Shown: positions 33,629-43,350, counted from the first letter of the stretch. The stretch: 64,000 bases of DNA from Flavobacteriales bacterium UBA6051 (GCA_002427735.1 DIYP01000008.1:1-64000); one strand, 5' to 3'. Program-made: numbers and translations. The notes: generated by a model not told the origin, from the sequence alone.

Positions 33629-34784
33629 ATAGGCCAGGTGCTTCCTGCTGACTGAAAAATTGATCTCTGTAGTAGTTAATGATCCGCACAGAACTGAAAT
33701 AAAAGAGCGCTATTTGTTTATAGGAATAGCCAGCCTTTGCCATATTCATAGCTCCTTCCTGACACAAACCAACGCCATGGCCAAAACCGCGCCCACTAAT
33801 GATTACTTGATCACCTTCCAATCGTGTGGAAAAATAGGTAGATTTTAATCGAAATTCCTTCCGTAGATCTCTCAATGGAACTCCTAATGAAGGATGGATG
33901 TAAAACGCTTTTCGTTGATCTTGATCAAAGTTATAAATTACCTGACCATAACGCTCTTCGGTCACACCGTACTCCTTCTCTAAAAAACGTTTCCATGCAT
34001 ACTTCCCTATTTTTTTTGTCCAGGTTGCCTGACGCGTATGAATACAAAAAGTATCACGAAACGACTCGAGGTAAGGCACAGACGTATTCCAAACGTAGGA
34101 AGCGTCACAAGTCTGCCCGCCACAATTAGCGGCAAAATAACTGGTAACTAAGCTATTTTTACCATCAACAAGTACCTCTCCTCTCGTCTCTTTAACGGCT
34201 TCCATAATTCTTGGTGTATGGCGCAACATGTTGTGATACGCTTGGCAATGGACACCATCGCACAAATCGAAATGATCTTTTTTATGCCTTCCGTCGTTTT
34301 TAAGTGCATAAGTCCGACTCATGAGTGCTTGTACCTTGTAATACTCTTTATGCCGACCGCCGCCTCCTTCAGACTCAATGACTCCCGCTAAATAATTATC
34401 CATATCCACGACATTTACGACATTTATACGGTTACCTGCCTGTCTTGACAACTCAATATTATCTCTGTAATAATGTGTTTTCGAGGATGGAGAGACTGAC
34501 TTCACCTTGAGCACGCCGTCTGAGCGATTTGAAACAATTTGCACCTTTTCAAAAACGTGTGCAATTCCTTCATGCGCATACTTTACTCCCTGCGCGTGTA
34601 ACGAAAAAGTGCCTTCAGATAATGTACCCAAAAGAGTAGAATCCCCATAAATAGAATACTGCCCTTCTTCCGCAGTGATCGTAATGGATTGTACTTTTAT
34701 TGATCGTAATAGACCAATGCGAATTTCTTGGCTATAAGAGCAACAATTCGCAAGTAAAAACAATATGAAAAGGAGAAACCTCAC
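33627..34784 (-). CDS. SpoIID/LytB domain protein
   Basis: 385 aa with GTG start and a signal peptide (MRFLLFILFLLANCCSYSQ). The SpoIID/LytB domain is seen at DMDNYLAGVIESEGGG, KVQALMSRTYALKN and ISGRGFGHGVGLCQEGAMNMAKAG. SpoIID is a lytic transglycosylase acting on stem-free peptidoglycan; non-sporulating Bacteroidota have such proteins of unknown target. Asn before the Cys argues against a lipoprotein. It follows lpxB on the same strand. Confidence 0.9.
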   Translation of the reverse strand: MRFLLFILFLLANCCSYSQEIRIGLLRSIKVQSITITAEEGQYSIYGDSTLLGTLSEGTFSLHAQGVKYAHEGIAHVFEKVQIVSNRSDGVLKVKSVSPSSKTHYYRDNIELSRQAGNRINVVNVVDMDNYLAGVIESEGGGGRHKEYYKVQALMSRTYALKNDGRHKKDHFDLCDGVHCQAYHNMLRHTPRIMEAVKETRGEVLVDGKNSLVTSYFAANCGGQTCDASYVWNTSVPYLESFRDTFCIHTRQATWTKKIGKYAWKRFLEKEYGVTEERYGQVIYNFDQDQRKAFYIHPSLGVPLRDLRKEFRLKSTYFSTRLEGDQVIISGRGFGHGVGLCQEGAMNMAKAGYSYKQIALFYFSSVRIINYYRDQFFSQQEAPGL

Positions 34785-34823
34785 TACGCTAAATTACAAT
34801 TCGTTTTTAGGCTCTTTTTTTGC

Positions 34824-35945
34824 CTAACGAATAGTTTTCAACAAGGATTGTGCAACTTTTTTACTTGCGCCACCGCCGCCTAGCACTTCCGCTAACTTCT
34901 CATAATCTTTGCCCAGACGATTTCTATGCGATTCATCATTTAGCAATGACTCTAATTCTTCGCGAATCTTCTCCGGATTACAATCCTGCTGGATCAACTC
35001 TTTTACAACCTCGCGATCCATAATCAGGTTGACTAATGAGATGTATTTGACTTTAATCAGTCGTTTTGCAATCATATAGGATAGCTGAGATCCTTTGTAA
35101 CAAACCACTTCAGGAACCCTGAATAATGCCGTTTCCAATGTTGCCGTCCCAGAAGTGACCAAGGCAGCATACGACGAAGCCAGAAGCGCGTATGTTTCAT
35201 CAAAAACAATATGCACAGAATCGTCAAATGAACCATAGAACTCCTTGGATAAAGTCGGAGCCCCGGCAATAACGATCTGATAATCTCCAAGTCCTTTTAT
35301 AGCATCGAGCATAATTGGCAGTTTCTTAGATACTTCCTGCTTTCTACTCCCAGGTAATACAGCTATAATCGGCTGCTCATTTAAACCGTTCCTCTTTCTA
35401 AAATCCTTGCTTAAGCCTTGAGTATTGAAACGTTCTATTTCATCTAGCAGTGGATGACCGACGTATTCAACGTCGTAATCAAATCGCTCATAAAATGCTT
35501 TCTCGAATGGCAAAATGACAAACATTTTATCCACTACCTTCTTGATCTTGTGAACACGCGATTGCTTCCAGGCCCACACTTGCGGAGAAATATAATAATA
35601 GACTTTAATCCCCTTACTCTTCGCCCATTCAGCAATTCGAAGATTAAAACCTGGGTAATCTACTAAAATGAGTGCATCCGGTTGATACTCCTCAATGTCC
35701 TCTTTACAGAAAGATATATTCCGCAAAATGGTTTTCAGGTTGGCTAGCACCTCAATAAAGCCCATAAAGGCTAAATCGCGAATATGCTTTACCAATCCTC
35801 CAGGCTGCACACTTTCCATTCTATCTCCACCCCAATACCTGAAATCTATATCCGAATTTTCTTCAATAAGTGCCTGCATCATATTGCTCGCGTGCAGATC
35901 ACCGGAAGCTTCTCCTGCAATGATGTAAAACTTCAGTCTGGACAT
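34824..35945 (-). CDS. lpxB: Lipid-A-disaccharide synthase LpxB
   Basis: 373 aa GT19 glycosyltransferase joining UDP-diacylglucosamine and lipid X. Motifs: IIAGEASGDLHASNMM at the start, FMGFIEVLANL, LVDYPGFNLRIAEWAKSKG, YYISPQVWAWKQSRVHKI, VLPGSRKQEV and SGTATLETALFRVPEVVCYKG. Peripheral inner-membrane enzyme. It follows a small membrane protein gene immediately, in the order surE-membrane protein-lpxB that is common in flavobacteria. Confidence 0.97.
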   Translation of the reverse strand: MSRLKFYIIAGEASGDLHASNMMQALIEENSDIDFRYWGGDRMESVQPGGLVKHIRDLAFMGFIEVLANLKTILRNISFCKEDIEEYQPDALILVDYPGFNLRIAEWAKSKGIKVYYYISPQVWAWKQSRVHKIKKVVDKMFVILPFEKAFYERFDYDVEYVGHPLLDEIERFNTQGLSKDFRKRNGLNEQPIIAVLPGSRKQEVSKKLPIMLDAIKGLGDYQIVIAGAPTLSKEFYGSFDDSVHIVFDETYALLASSYAALVTSGTATLETALFRVPEVVCYKGSQLSYMIAKRLIKVKYISLVNLIMDREVVKELIQQDCNPEKIREELESLLNDESHRNRLGKDYEKLAEVLGGGGASKKVAQSLLKTIR

Positions 35946-36251
35946 TTAGAAGAACTTAACGTAAATGATGTATGGTGCATAAATTAGAGAGCCGATAATG
36001 ACCCCCATTGCCACATTATAACGCTCACGATTCAGGAAAAAGTAAAACCATCCAAGATTGGCAATAATGGAAATAGTCGTGATTCTTACACGATAAGTCA
36101 CCACGTAGACAAACTTATTCCACAATTGCTCGAAGTAATAATCCTGCACCCACATGAGGATTAGTAAGACCAGAGGAATAAAAAATAGCGGTGTTACTAT
36201 GCCCAATAACGCCCCTTTCGTGTGTTCAAGCGACCACTTTCTTAAGTTCAT
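35946..36251 (-). CDS. Small three-helix membrane protein between surE and lpxB
   Basis: 101 aa, family not recognised. A basic start (MNLRKWSLEHTKG) precedes three hydrophobic stretches (LLGIVTPLFFIPLVLLILMW; ITTISIIANLGWFYFFLN; VAMGVIIGSLIYAPYIIYV). It overlaps surE by four bases and abuts lpxB with no gap, so all three are probably co-expressed. The function is unknown; the lpxB neighbour suggests a link to envelope lipids (inference). Confidence 0.85.
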   Translation of the reverse strand: MNLRKWSLEHTKGALLGIVTPLFFIPLVLLILMWVQDYYFEQLWNKFVYVVTYRVRITTISIIANLGWFYFFLNRERYNVAMGVIIGSLIYAPYIIYVKFF

Positions 36252-37018
36252 AAATTCCAGTTTTCCAATTCTTTCATTGCCTTGTAAGCCGTCATATCAA
36301 ATTGCGTAGGTACAATGCTTGCATATCCTCTTTCAATCCAATAAAGATCGGTATTCTCTGATTTGTCCTGATCGTAAAAATCCCCGGTCAACCAATAATA
36401 CGGTTTTCCGAACTGATCAAATCGCTTGTCAAAACGATCTTCCCAAAAGGCATGTGCCTGACGACATACTTTAACACCTTTAAAATCATCCATTGCAATA
36501 TCAGGAATATTGACATTCAAGCAAATTTCCTTGGGAAGCCCCTTACTTAATACCTCTCTCACAACCGTATTGACTACTTGTTTCGATACACCAAAATCAG
36601 CGTTACTATCAAAACTGCATAGCGAAAAACCAATAGAAGGAATTCCTTCCATCGCCCCTTCTACTGCAGCCGACATAGTTCCTGAATACAATACGTTTGT
36701 TGATGTGTTTGCTCCATGATTGATTCCTGAAACAACTAAATCCGGTTTTTTATGGAGCACTTCGTAGATCCCAAGTTTCACACAATCTACAGGAGTTCCT
36801 GAGCAGGCATAAGCGACATTCTCACCAAACAAGTAAGATGACTCTAACCTTAAAGGGTGATTGATCGTAATGGCATGTCCCATTCCCGACTGCGCAGAAT
36901 CAGGAGCAATGACCACAATTTCACCAAAAGGTTCCATGGCCGAAGCTAATGAGCGAATTCCCTTTGCAGAAATCCCATCATCATTTGTCACTAAAATTAA
37001 CGGTCGATCAGAGCTCAT
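36248..37018 (-). CDS. surE: 5'/3'-nucleotidase SurE
   Basis: 256 aa. Metal site ILVTNDDGISAKGIRSLA, IAPDSAQSGMGHAIT, ACSGTPVDCVKLGIYEV and VVSGINHGANTSTNVLYSGTMSAAVEGAMEGIPSI are family motifs. SurE dephosphorylates nucleoside monophosphates in the cytoplasm. It heads the surE-lpxB run. TAACTTTA upstream on the minus strand is a one-mismatch -7 element. Confidence 0.96.
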   Translation of the reverse strand: MSSDRPLILVTNDDGISAKGIRSLASAMEPFGEIVVIAPDSAQSGMGHAITINHPLRLESSYLFGENVAYACSGTPVDCVKLGIYEVLHKKPDLVVSGINHGANTSTNVLYSGTMSAAVEGAMEGIPSIGFSLCSFDSNADFGVSKQVVNTVVREVLSKGLPKEICLNVNIPDIAMDDFKGVKVCRQAHAFWEDRFDKRFDQFGKPYYWLTGDFYDQDKSENTDLYWIERGYASIVPTQFDMTAYKAMKELENWNL

Positions 37019-37106
37019 ATATCTATGTAATTCTAACGGTCACGAAAGTAACTAAAGTTATCCGAATCTTTCCTGATAAATGAACAGTATTCTAAACAGA
37101 TTTGAC

Positions 37107-37114
37107 TATTTTTG
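37107..37114 (+). promoter_or_regulatory. Promoter -7 element before the DinB-family gene
   Basis: TATTTTTG, exact TAnnTTTG, about 42 bases before the ATG at 37157 and divergent from surE. Confidence 0.42.
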
Positions 37115-37156
37115 GCCAGTATTATAACCGCCTGACGGGCTGAGCTTTCGAAGCGA

Positions 37157-37735
37157 ATGACAACTAAGGAATTAATTCAAATTGTAACGACTATTACTCA
37201 AGAGAATATTGATGTAATCAATAAGTCTGTAAAGAAAATGAGTGAGAAGCAATTGAATTGGATTCCAAACCCAGGTGTTTGGAGTGTAGCTCAGGTTTTG
37301 GCTCACCTCAACGAATACGGACGATACTATCACCCCACGTTTAAAAAGAAAATCGAAAATACGCGCTTTACTTCTACCAAAGAAGGCTTTGTTAGTTCTC
37401 CACTAGGTCGTTCTGCCTGGAAGTCAATGAAGCTGGGTAATGCAAAAAATGTGAAGCGTAAGTTTAGAGCTCAAAAAGGATACAATCCTGCGATCGATAC
37501 AGGACTTATGAAGGGAAATGAATTTGAGACATTCATTGATCAACAGCACAACCTGCTTGATATCATCAAATTGGCCGAAAATGTGAACCTTCGCCGTGTC
37601 AAAATTCCTATTTCTATTTCGAAAATAGTTCGCCTGCGATTAGGAGACGCCTTGCTTTTTGTTACCTATCATAATCAACGCCATGTTCAACAGATTTTGA
37701 ACTTGCGCAACAGTCCAAATTTTCCTAAAAAATAA
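37157..37735 (+). CDS. DinB-family (DUF664/DfrA-like four-helix) protein
   Basis: 192 aa. The N-terminal helix (VKKMSEKQLNWIPNPGVWSVAQVLAHLNEYGRYY) and the end helix (LLFVTYHNQRHVQQILNLRNSPNF) give the usual DinB metal-ligand pattern of His residues. The protein may be a thiol-dependent transferase. Its stop shares one base with the next ATG. Confidence 0.82.
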   Translation: MTTKELIQIVTTITQENIDVINKSVKKMSEKQLNWIPNPGVWSVAQVLAHLNEYGRYYHPTFKKKIENTRFTSTKEGFVSSPLGRSAWKSMKLGNAKNVKRKFRAQKGYNPAIDTGLMKGNEFETFIDQQHNLLDIIKLAENVNLRRVKIPISISKIVRLRLGDALLFVTYHNQRHVQQILNLRNSPNFPKK

Positions 37736-38484
37736 TGACAACATTTCAGGCCTATTGTAAGGTGAGCATCGCTCCCGTTCGGAAAGAAGCAAAGGACCAA
37801 TCTGAGATAGTAACTCAACTTTTATTTGGTGAAATCATTACAGTACACGAGATAAATGAACCGTGGGCGCTAATTGAAACGATGAACGACGCCTACAAAG
37901 GATACATTGACTTCAAGCACTTTGGAAAGCTAACCGAAAAAGAAGTAAGGCGTTGGAATGAAGGACTCGGATATCTCAGAGACCGAGAACGAATGATTAA
38001 AACACCTTGGGGCACACAACGCATTTGCCGTGGTTCTTTTATACCTGAAAATCTAAAGGAATTCAGCATTGGGAATGACCAATTTGAACTTATCGGAGAA
38101 AGTACTGAAAACCTTCAGTCACCTATTGAATATGCCCACGATTACATAAATACACCTTATCTCTGGGGAGGAAAATCTCCGTTTGGTATTGACTGCTCAG
38201 GCATTACACAAGTCATTTACAGATTATTCGATATCAATTTACCGCGTGATGCTTCGGAACAAGTATTGATTGGCAATGATGTGGAATTCGATGATATTCA
38301 ATCTGGCGACCTGGCTTACTTTGATAAAAACGGTAAAGTCACACACGTTGGAATTTTAGATGGCGAAGGAGGCATTATCCATGCTGCCGGACACGTGAGA
38401 TTAGATAAATTTACACGGGACGGAATCATTCACAGTTCTAAGGGGATTTTGACGCACTCGCTTACGTGCATAAAAAGAATTTGA
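37735..38484 (+). CDS. NlpC/P60 endopeptidase with N-terminal SH3-like domain
   Basis: 249 aa. Bacterial SH3 region (about 1-70, CKVSIAPVRKEAKDQSEIVTQLLFGE) and an NlpC/P60 domain with Cys in PFGIDCSGITQVIYRLF, His in GKVTHVGIL and a later HAAGHV. It cleaves peptidoglycan stem peptides (gamma-D-Glu-diamino acid). No clear signal peptide, so it may act on recycled muropeptides in the cytoplasm, as YkfC-type enzymes do (inference). Confidence 0.92.
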   Translation: MTTFQAYCKVSIAPVRKEAKDQSEIVTQLLFGEIITVHEINEPWALIETMNDAYKGYIDFKHFGKLTEKEVRRWNEGLGYLRDRERMIKTPWGTQRICRGSFIPENLKEFSIGNDQFELIGESTENLQSPIEYAHDYINTPYLWGGKSPFGIDCSGITQVIYRLFDINLPRDASEQVLIGNDVEFDDIQSGDLAYFDKNGKVTHVGILDGEGGIIHAAGHVRLDKFTRDGIIHSSKGILTHSLTCIKRI

Positions 38485-38547
38485 AATTGATCAATGGCAA
38501 ATATGCATGTGAAAGATAATCATGATATTTGCATCAAATAAAACGGG

Positions 38548-39465
38548 ATGAAAATACTGATTACAGGAGGAGCTGGATTTATTGGAAGTAACCTGACAAA
38601 GCGTCTTGTAGAGGATGGTCATGAAGTTGTTGTTCTGGATTCTCTGTTGCGCGGAAACAAACTAGAAAAGAATACCTTCGAAAGAATCAACTTCATCAAA
38701 GGAGACGTAAGAGATTTAGACACCGTAGTAAACGCTTCCAAAGGATGTGATTTGATTTTTCATTTTGCGGCAGTATTGGGTGTTGATATTGTAGCTGACA
38801 ACCCCGTGGAAACAATGGATGTTGAAGTAATTGGCACGCGAAACGTTGTAACAGCTGCCGAAATGAACAATATCAAAAAGATCATGTATGCTTCAACAAG
38901 TGGCATCTATGGTCATTCTGCGATTGAAAATGCACTGACTGAAGAGGTTCTTGTAGATCCTCGCACTTCTTATGCAATGGCAAAGCGTTATAACGAGATC
39001 TATCTTGCTTCTCATTATGAAGAAAAAGGACTAGACGTAGTTTCACTTCGCTTCTTCAATGTTTATGGCTGGAATCAGGATACAAGAATGGTGATCCCGT
39101 TGTTCTTTGAGCAGGCCTTAAATGGTAATGCAATTACGGTCTTCGGAACAGGAAAACAAACGCGTGACTTCACCTATATCGATGATACCATAGAAGCTTG
39201 TGTCCGACTTATGGATATTAAAGGCTGTCATATTGTAAACATTGCCAACGAAGCTGAATGGTGTATTATTGACGTTGCTGAACAAATCAAGGAGATCACA
39301 GACTCAGATTCTGACATCTCGTTTATTGAAGCTCCAAAGAAGCGTTATGACTATGAGGTTGAACGACGCGTGGGAAGCTCTAAAAAACTGAAAGATTTAA
39401 CCGATTATAAACCCGAAACAACCCTAAAAGAGGGCCTCAAGCGTATTTATGAACGAAATTATTAA
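38548..39465 (+). CDS. NAD-dependent nucleotide-sugar epimerase/dehydratase (SDR)
   Basis: 305 aa extended SDR. Rossmann glycine motif ITGGAGFIGSNLTKRL, catalytic YAMAKRYNE (Tyr-x3-Lys), and GTGKQTRDFTYIDDTIEA typical of UDP-sugar epimerases. The substrate cannot be fixed. It lies seven bases before the likely glyA ATG. GATATTTG upstream is a one-mismatch -7 element. Confidence 0.9.
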   Translation: MKILITGGAGFIGSNLTKRLVEDGHEVVVLDSLLRGNKLEKNTFERINFIKGDVRDLDTVVNASKGCDLIFHFAAVLGVDIVADNPVETMDVEVIGTRNVVTAAEMNNIKKIMYASTSGIYGHSAIENALTEEVLVDPRTSYAMAKRYNEIYLASHYEEKGLDVVSLRFFNVYGWNQDTRMVIPLFFEQALNGNAITVFGTGKQTRDFTYIDDTIEACVRLMDIKGCHIVNIANEAEWCIIDVAEQIKEITDSDSDISFIEAPKKRYDYEVERRVGSSKKLKDLTDYKPETTLKEGLKRIYERNY

Positions 39466-39472
39466 TCCTACG

Positions 39473-40744
39473 ATGAGAGATACTGAAATCTTTAATCTGA
39501 TAGAAGCAGAAAAAAAGCGTCAACTGCATGGAATCGAGTTAATTGCTTCAGAGAACTTTGTAAGCAATGACGTAATGCAAGCAATGGGAAGCGTGCTGAC
39601 AAACAAGTACGCTGAAGGACTTCCAGGTAAACGTTATTATGGAGGTTGTGAAATAGTTGATCAAGTTGAGAACCTTGCCATTGAACGACTCTGTAAACTT
39701 TTCGGAGCAGAATGGGCGAACGTTCAACCGCACTCTGGTGCTCAGGCAAATGCTGCGGTCTTATTGGCTTGTTTAAAGCCAGGAGACAAGATTCTCGGTT
39801 TTGATCTTTCTCACGGAGGACATTTGACACATGGTTCACCTGTAAACTTCTCAGGGAAATTGTATGAACCACATTTCTACGGTGTGAATAAAGAGACAGG
39901 ACGTGTTGATTATGACATGCTTGAATCTGTGGCTCGAAGTGAGCGCCCCAAGCTTATCATTTGTGGAGCAAGCGCCTATAGTAGAGACTGGGAATATGAG
40001 CGCATTAGAGCCGTTGCTGACGAAGTTGGTGCTCTGGTTCTGGCTGATATTTCTCACCCTGCTGGATTGATTGCCGCAGGTTTATTGAAAGATCCACTAA
40101 AGCACTGTCATATTGTGACAACAACTACACACAAAACGCTAAGAGGTCCGCGCGGAGGTGTAATCATGATGGGAAAGAATTTTGACAATCCGTTTGGTTT
40201 GAAATGGAAAAATGGAAACCCAAAGTCAATGGCTGCTTTATTAGATGCGGCAGTTTTCCCAGGAACACAGGGAGGTCCATTGGAGCACGTAATTGCAGCT
40301 AAAGCAGTAGCCTTTGGTGAAGCATTGTCTGACGGTTACAAGACCTACGCTCAAAATGTGAAGGCGAACGCATCAGCAATGGCAGATGAATTTGTAAAGA
40401 GAGGCTATTCAATCATCTCTGGAGGTACCGACAATCATTCAATGCTCATTGATTTAAGATCGAAGGGAGTAACTGGAAAAGATGCTGAAAACAAGCTCGT
40501 ACTAGCAGACATTACGGTGAATAAGAACATGGTTCCATTTGACACAGAATCTCCATTCGTTACATCTGGAATTCGAGTAGGAACATCTGCGATTACATCA
40601 AGAGGTGTACAAGTCAGTGAAATGGGAACAATTGTAGAATTAATTGATAAAGTGATTACCAACATCAATGACGATAACGTGATTTCAACAGTCCGTGGTG
40701 ATGTCAATGATCTAATGGGCAACCGTCCATTGTTTACCTGGTAA
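39473..40744 (+). CDS. glyA: Serine hydroxymethyltransferase GlyA
   Basis: 423 aa from ATG 39473 (MRDTEIFNLIEAEKKRQ); an in-frame ATG at 39449 would overlap the epimerase end by 17 bases and is less likely. PLP enzyme turning serine and tetrahydrofolate into glycine and methylene-THF. Motifs GIELIASENFVS, YAEGLPGKRYYGGCE, DISHPAGLIAAGL and the PLP-Lys site VTTTTHKTLRGPRGG are present. Full length. Confidence 0.97.
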   Translation: MRDTEIFNLIEAEKKRQLHGIELIASENFVSNDVMQAMGSVLTNKYAEGLPGKRYYGGCEIVDQVENLAIERLCKLFGAEWANVQPHSGAQANAAVLLACLKPGDKILGFDLSHGGHLTHGSPVNFSGKLYEPHFYGVNKETGRVDYDMLESVARSERPKLIICGASAYSRDWEYERIRAVADEVGALVLADISHPAGLIAAGLLKDPLKHCHIVTTTTHKTLRGPRGGVIMMGKNFDNPFGLKWKNGNPKSMAALLDAAVFPGTQGGPLEHVIAAKAVAFGEALSDGYKTYAQNVKANASAMADEFVKRGYSIISGGTDNHSMLIDLRSKGVTGKDAENKLVLADITVNKNMVPFDTESPFVTSGIRVGTSAITSRGVQVSEMGTIVELIDKVITNINDDNVISTVRGDVNDLMGNRPLFTW

Positions 40745-40763
40745 TAAAACGAACGACCTTTTC

Positions 40764-40797
40764 AAAAGCGCGGCCCAATTTGGGTTGCGCTTTTTTT
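40764..40797. terminator. Bidirectional terminator between convergent glyA and SDR genes
   Basis: AAAAGCGC..CCCAATTTGGG..GCGCTTTTTT, a stem flanked by A and T runs. It overlaps the last bases of the SDR gene on the minus strand. Confidence 0.88.
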
Positions 40798-41590
40798 ACG
40801 TTGCCTTTTGCTTGCGAATGACTTTCCAGAATAATTTTGGAAAAAGACGCTTTAAGGTGACTGCCTTTATCTCTTTGTTACCGATCAATACCTCGCGCTT
40901 ATTTCGCTTGACAGCGAGCAACAACTCTAATGCACATTGCTCAGCAGACATCCCTGTTGCTTGATTATGATCCATTTCACCATGCTTTTCACCAGCCTCT
41001 GTCAATGCGTTAACAGATATATCTGTATTTATCTTCCCAGGACAAGCTAGAGTTACCTGAATACCATTCTTTTCTTGTTCGAGCATTAAACTCTCATAAA
41101 AACCATGCAGAGCGTGCTTAGTAGCACTGTATGCACTGCGCAGGAAAAAACCGAACTTACCGGCAATACTGGAAATCACCACGATGTGACCACTTTTTTG
41201 CTCCATCATATGTGGAAGTACCGCTTTGGTTAATGCAATGTTTCCGAAATAATTCACTTCCATCAATCGACGATCAACTTCTAAAGCCGTAGCATGAGCT
41301 TCGGAACGTTGTGATATCCCACCATTATTAATTAAGCAATCTATCCTCCCATATTTTGCTTTAACTTCTTCTGCCAGCGCATTAAAAACAGCGGAATTTT
41401 CAAGGTCCAGAACGAGTACAAAATGTTCTTGATCATTCTTCAATTCAGATTTCAATTGTTCCAGCTTCTCCTTATTTCGTGCAGAAAGAATGAGTTTTGC
41501 ACCTTCCTTGTCTAACTGACGAGCTAGGGCTTCTCCAATTCCAGAAGATGCACCTGTAATCCAAACAACTTTTCCCTTAAATGACGTCAT
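40796..41590 (-). CDS. Short-chain dehydrogenase/reductase
   Basis: 264 aa classical SDR. NAD(P)-binding VVWITGASSGIGEALARQL, LINNGGISQRSEA (NNG), catalytic VISSIAGKFGFFLRSAYSATKHA (Ser, Tyr-x3-Lys) and VTLACPGKINTDIS. Oxidises or reduces an unknown substrate; DltE-like members act on lipids. It ends at the shared terminator and appears monocistronic. Confidence 0.93.
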   Translation of the reverse strand: MTSFKGKVVWITGASSGIGEALARQLDKEGAKLILSARNKEKLEQLKSELKNDQEHFVLVLDLENSAVFNALAEEVKAKYGRIDCLINNGGISQRSEAHATALEVDRRLMEVNYFGNIALTKAVLPHMMEQKSGHIVVISSIAGKFGFFLRSAYSATKHALHGFYESLMLEQEKNGIQVTLACPGKINTDISVNALTEAGEKHGEMDHNQATGMSAEQCALELLLAVKRNKREVLIGNKEIKAVTLKRLFPKLFWKVIRKQKAT

Positions 41591-41644
41591 GTACTCAATT
41601 TGACGCCAAAGCTAATCAAAAAACACTTTGATTTGGAGAACGTC

Positions 41645-42673
41645 CTAATGCTCTTTTAACCAGGTCAGACCGCTTGAAAAAACCTCATCATGGTGCCGCT
41701 TAACAGATTTCATGCGCCCTGTTTCGTCCAATTCTATTTCAGTAAATGAATGATCATATGGATATACAATATAGGTCATATTCGTTTTTTTGAATCTCAA
41801 CTGATCAAGGAATAAGTAATCTGCACTCAAAGCTGTGGTATTTCTATCCTTAGAACAAGCAACGATATAAAGTGGAATATCGATTTCATTCAAATTCTCC
41901 GTAGGAATATTACTACAGAAGCTGCTCCAACGTAAATAGGTATGCCCGTACCATTGCTTTTCAGTTGAACTTGGATCTTCATAAATATCTTTGAACACCT
42001 GATGCAAGGAATCGATATTATGTTGAGCTTCTTCTTCCGTTAAAGTACCCGTTGCAGCATCAATTCTTTGCTGAATAATAAAGTCATAGAACTGATTAAG
42101 TCCGTTCCCCACAAAAAGCATTGCATGGGAGACTCGATCATCCTGAGATGCCAACTTTGTTCCAACTTGAAACCCTTCTGAAATACCCACTATCGCAATC
42201 TTTTCAGGATCGACCTTTACACTCTCCAGGACATCTGAAATGGCCAAACTTACAGCGTTCACTCGCCATTCAAGTGATAACCGTTTATTGTACTCGGCCG
42301 GAGGCTCATAATATGGCATTTGATGTTCCCCGCCCATGATAACGGAATCAATAAAGGGGACCCCTGGTTTACTCAGAAAGAGAAGATGATAATCATCTAC
42401 TAGCGTTTTACAGTCTAAAATAATGGTGCTCGCAATCCCTTTAGGAGTATACTGAAACAATGGAAATGCTCCAGAACCATCAAGATATACCAATAGTGGT
42501 TTTTCCTTCTTCAGGTCATTTGAATAAACGTAGTAATTCACCTTTCCAAGCTCATCACTATCGATGCTGAAGGAAGTAAAGCCTAACTGTTCAGGGGTTA
42601 CCTCATCTGCGAACAACGTATTGAAAGCGATGGACAAGCAAAAGAAAAAAAGTAAAGAGTTTCTTAGATACAT
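41645..42673 (-). CDS. Exported alpha/beta hydrolase-fold protein
   Basis: 342 aa with signal peptide (MYLRNSLLFFFCLSIAFNTLFA). The nucleophile elbow IAIVGISEGFQVGTK (GxSxG), an acid candidate in IPLYIVACSKDRN and a His in YPYDHSFTEIE form a plausible triad. The lid region includes YEPPAEYNKR. The substrate is unknown. TATCTTCG upstream on the minus strand is a weak -7 element. Confidence 0.82.
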   Translation of the reverse strand: MYLRNSLLFFFCLSIAFNTLFADEVTPEQLGFTSFSIDSDELGKVNYYVYSNDLKKEKPLLVYLDGSGAFPLFQYTPKGIASTIILDCKTLVDDYHLLFLSKPGVPFIDSVIMGGEHQMPYYEPPAEYNKRLSLEWRVNAVSLAISDVLESVKVDPEKIAIVGISEGFQVGTKLASQDDRVSHAMLFVGNGLNQFYDFIIQQRIDAATGTLTEEEAQHNIDSLHQVFKDIYEDPSSTEKQWYGHTYLRWSSFCSNIPTENLNEIDIPLYIVACSKDRNTTALSADYLFLDQLRFKKTNMTYIVYPYDHSFTEIELDETGRMKSVKRHHDEVFSSGLTWLKEH

Positions 42674-42787
42674 ATAAGTGGTTTTATTCTTAAACGAAGA
42701 TATACCTGAACATCACTAAAAAAGTTAAAGACGGGTTAAAGCCCTGTTAATAAGCGTTAATTTGTAGCAAGTAGATTCTAATAGAAA

Positions 42788-42826
42788 CAAAAATCCCGTT
42801 ACACATAAAAGTATAACGGGATTCTC
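42788..42826 (-). terminator. Terminator after the 140-aa exported protein gene
   Basis: On the minus strand AATCCCGTTA, a 12-base loop, TAACGGGATT, then TTTTG. A 10-bp perfect stem downstream of the stop at 42843. Confidence 0.85.
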
Positions 42827-42842
42827 TATAACTTGAATATTT

Positions 42843-43265
42843 CTAGAGATCGTCAGGTAACTGAACAGTCTTATATCCTTTTTTCTTTGGCTTCAACTGA
42901 TCTATAAAAACAATCTTAAACTTTTCGCTGTCTGCATTGTAAATCATTTCAGTGATTCCATTAACGATCGTTGGAGGTTGCTTCTTAGAATTATAGAATT
43001 TTTTCTCCATTAACTCGTACGTATTATCATCATACTGAAGAAAAATAGAAACGATTGTTCCATTCTCTACGCGAGCCTTACCAGACACACAGTAGGACTC
43101 TCCTCCCTCGAAATAACTGATGATAACATTTCTATGCATATCGTCAGCTACTGTGAAAGCACCGCGATCGTCAAAGGCCTTTTGTAAACGGACAAAACAT
43201 TCATCCTGCGCCATAGACGAAAACGAGATAAACGATAGAAAGAAGAATAATAAACTTTTTTTCAT
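42843..43265 (-). CDS. Small exported protein of unknown function
   Basis: 140 aa with signal peptide (MKKSLLFFFLSFISFSSMAQ). The mature part is beta-rich (NVIISYFEGGESYCVSGKARVENGTIVSIFLQYDD) and ends KKGYKTVQLPDDL. It contains two Cys (DECFVRL; ESYCVSG) that could pair. No family recognised. Its promoter TATATTTG lies about 36 bases upstream. Confidence 0.78.
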   Translation of the reverse strand: MKKSLLFFFLSFISFSSMAQDECFVRLQKAFDDRGAFTVADDMHRNVIISYFEGGESYCVSGKARVENGTIVSIFLQYDDNTYELMEKKFYNSKKQPPTIVNGITEMIYNADSEKFKIVFIDQLKPKKKGYKTVQLPDDL

Positions 43266-43300
43266 GGTTAACGTTTGTTTGTGAGCGATTGCTCGGGTTT

Positions 43301-43308
43301 CAAATATA
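43301..43308 (-). promoter_or_regulatory. Promoter -7 element of the 140-aa exported protein
   Basis: TATATTTG on the minus strand, exact TAnnTTTG, leaving a leader of roughly 30 bases before the ATG at 43265. Divergent from the gmhA promoter 43 bases away. Confidence 0.45.
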
Positions 43309-43350
43309 GCAAGTTTGATTTAAATTATATCGCCTGCCATTTAATTTCTT

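Noticed and set aside
34727..34784. Lipoprotein signal on the SpoIID-like protein
   Set aside because: Residue before the Cys is Asn, which does not fit the lipobox; a type I signal peptide is more likely.
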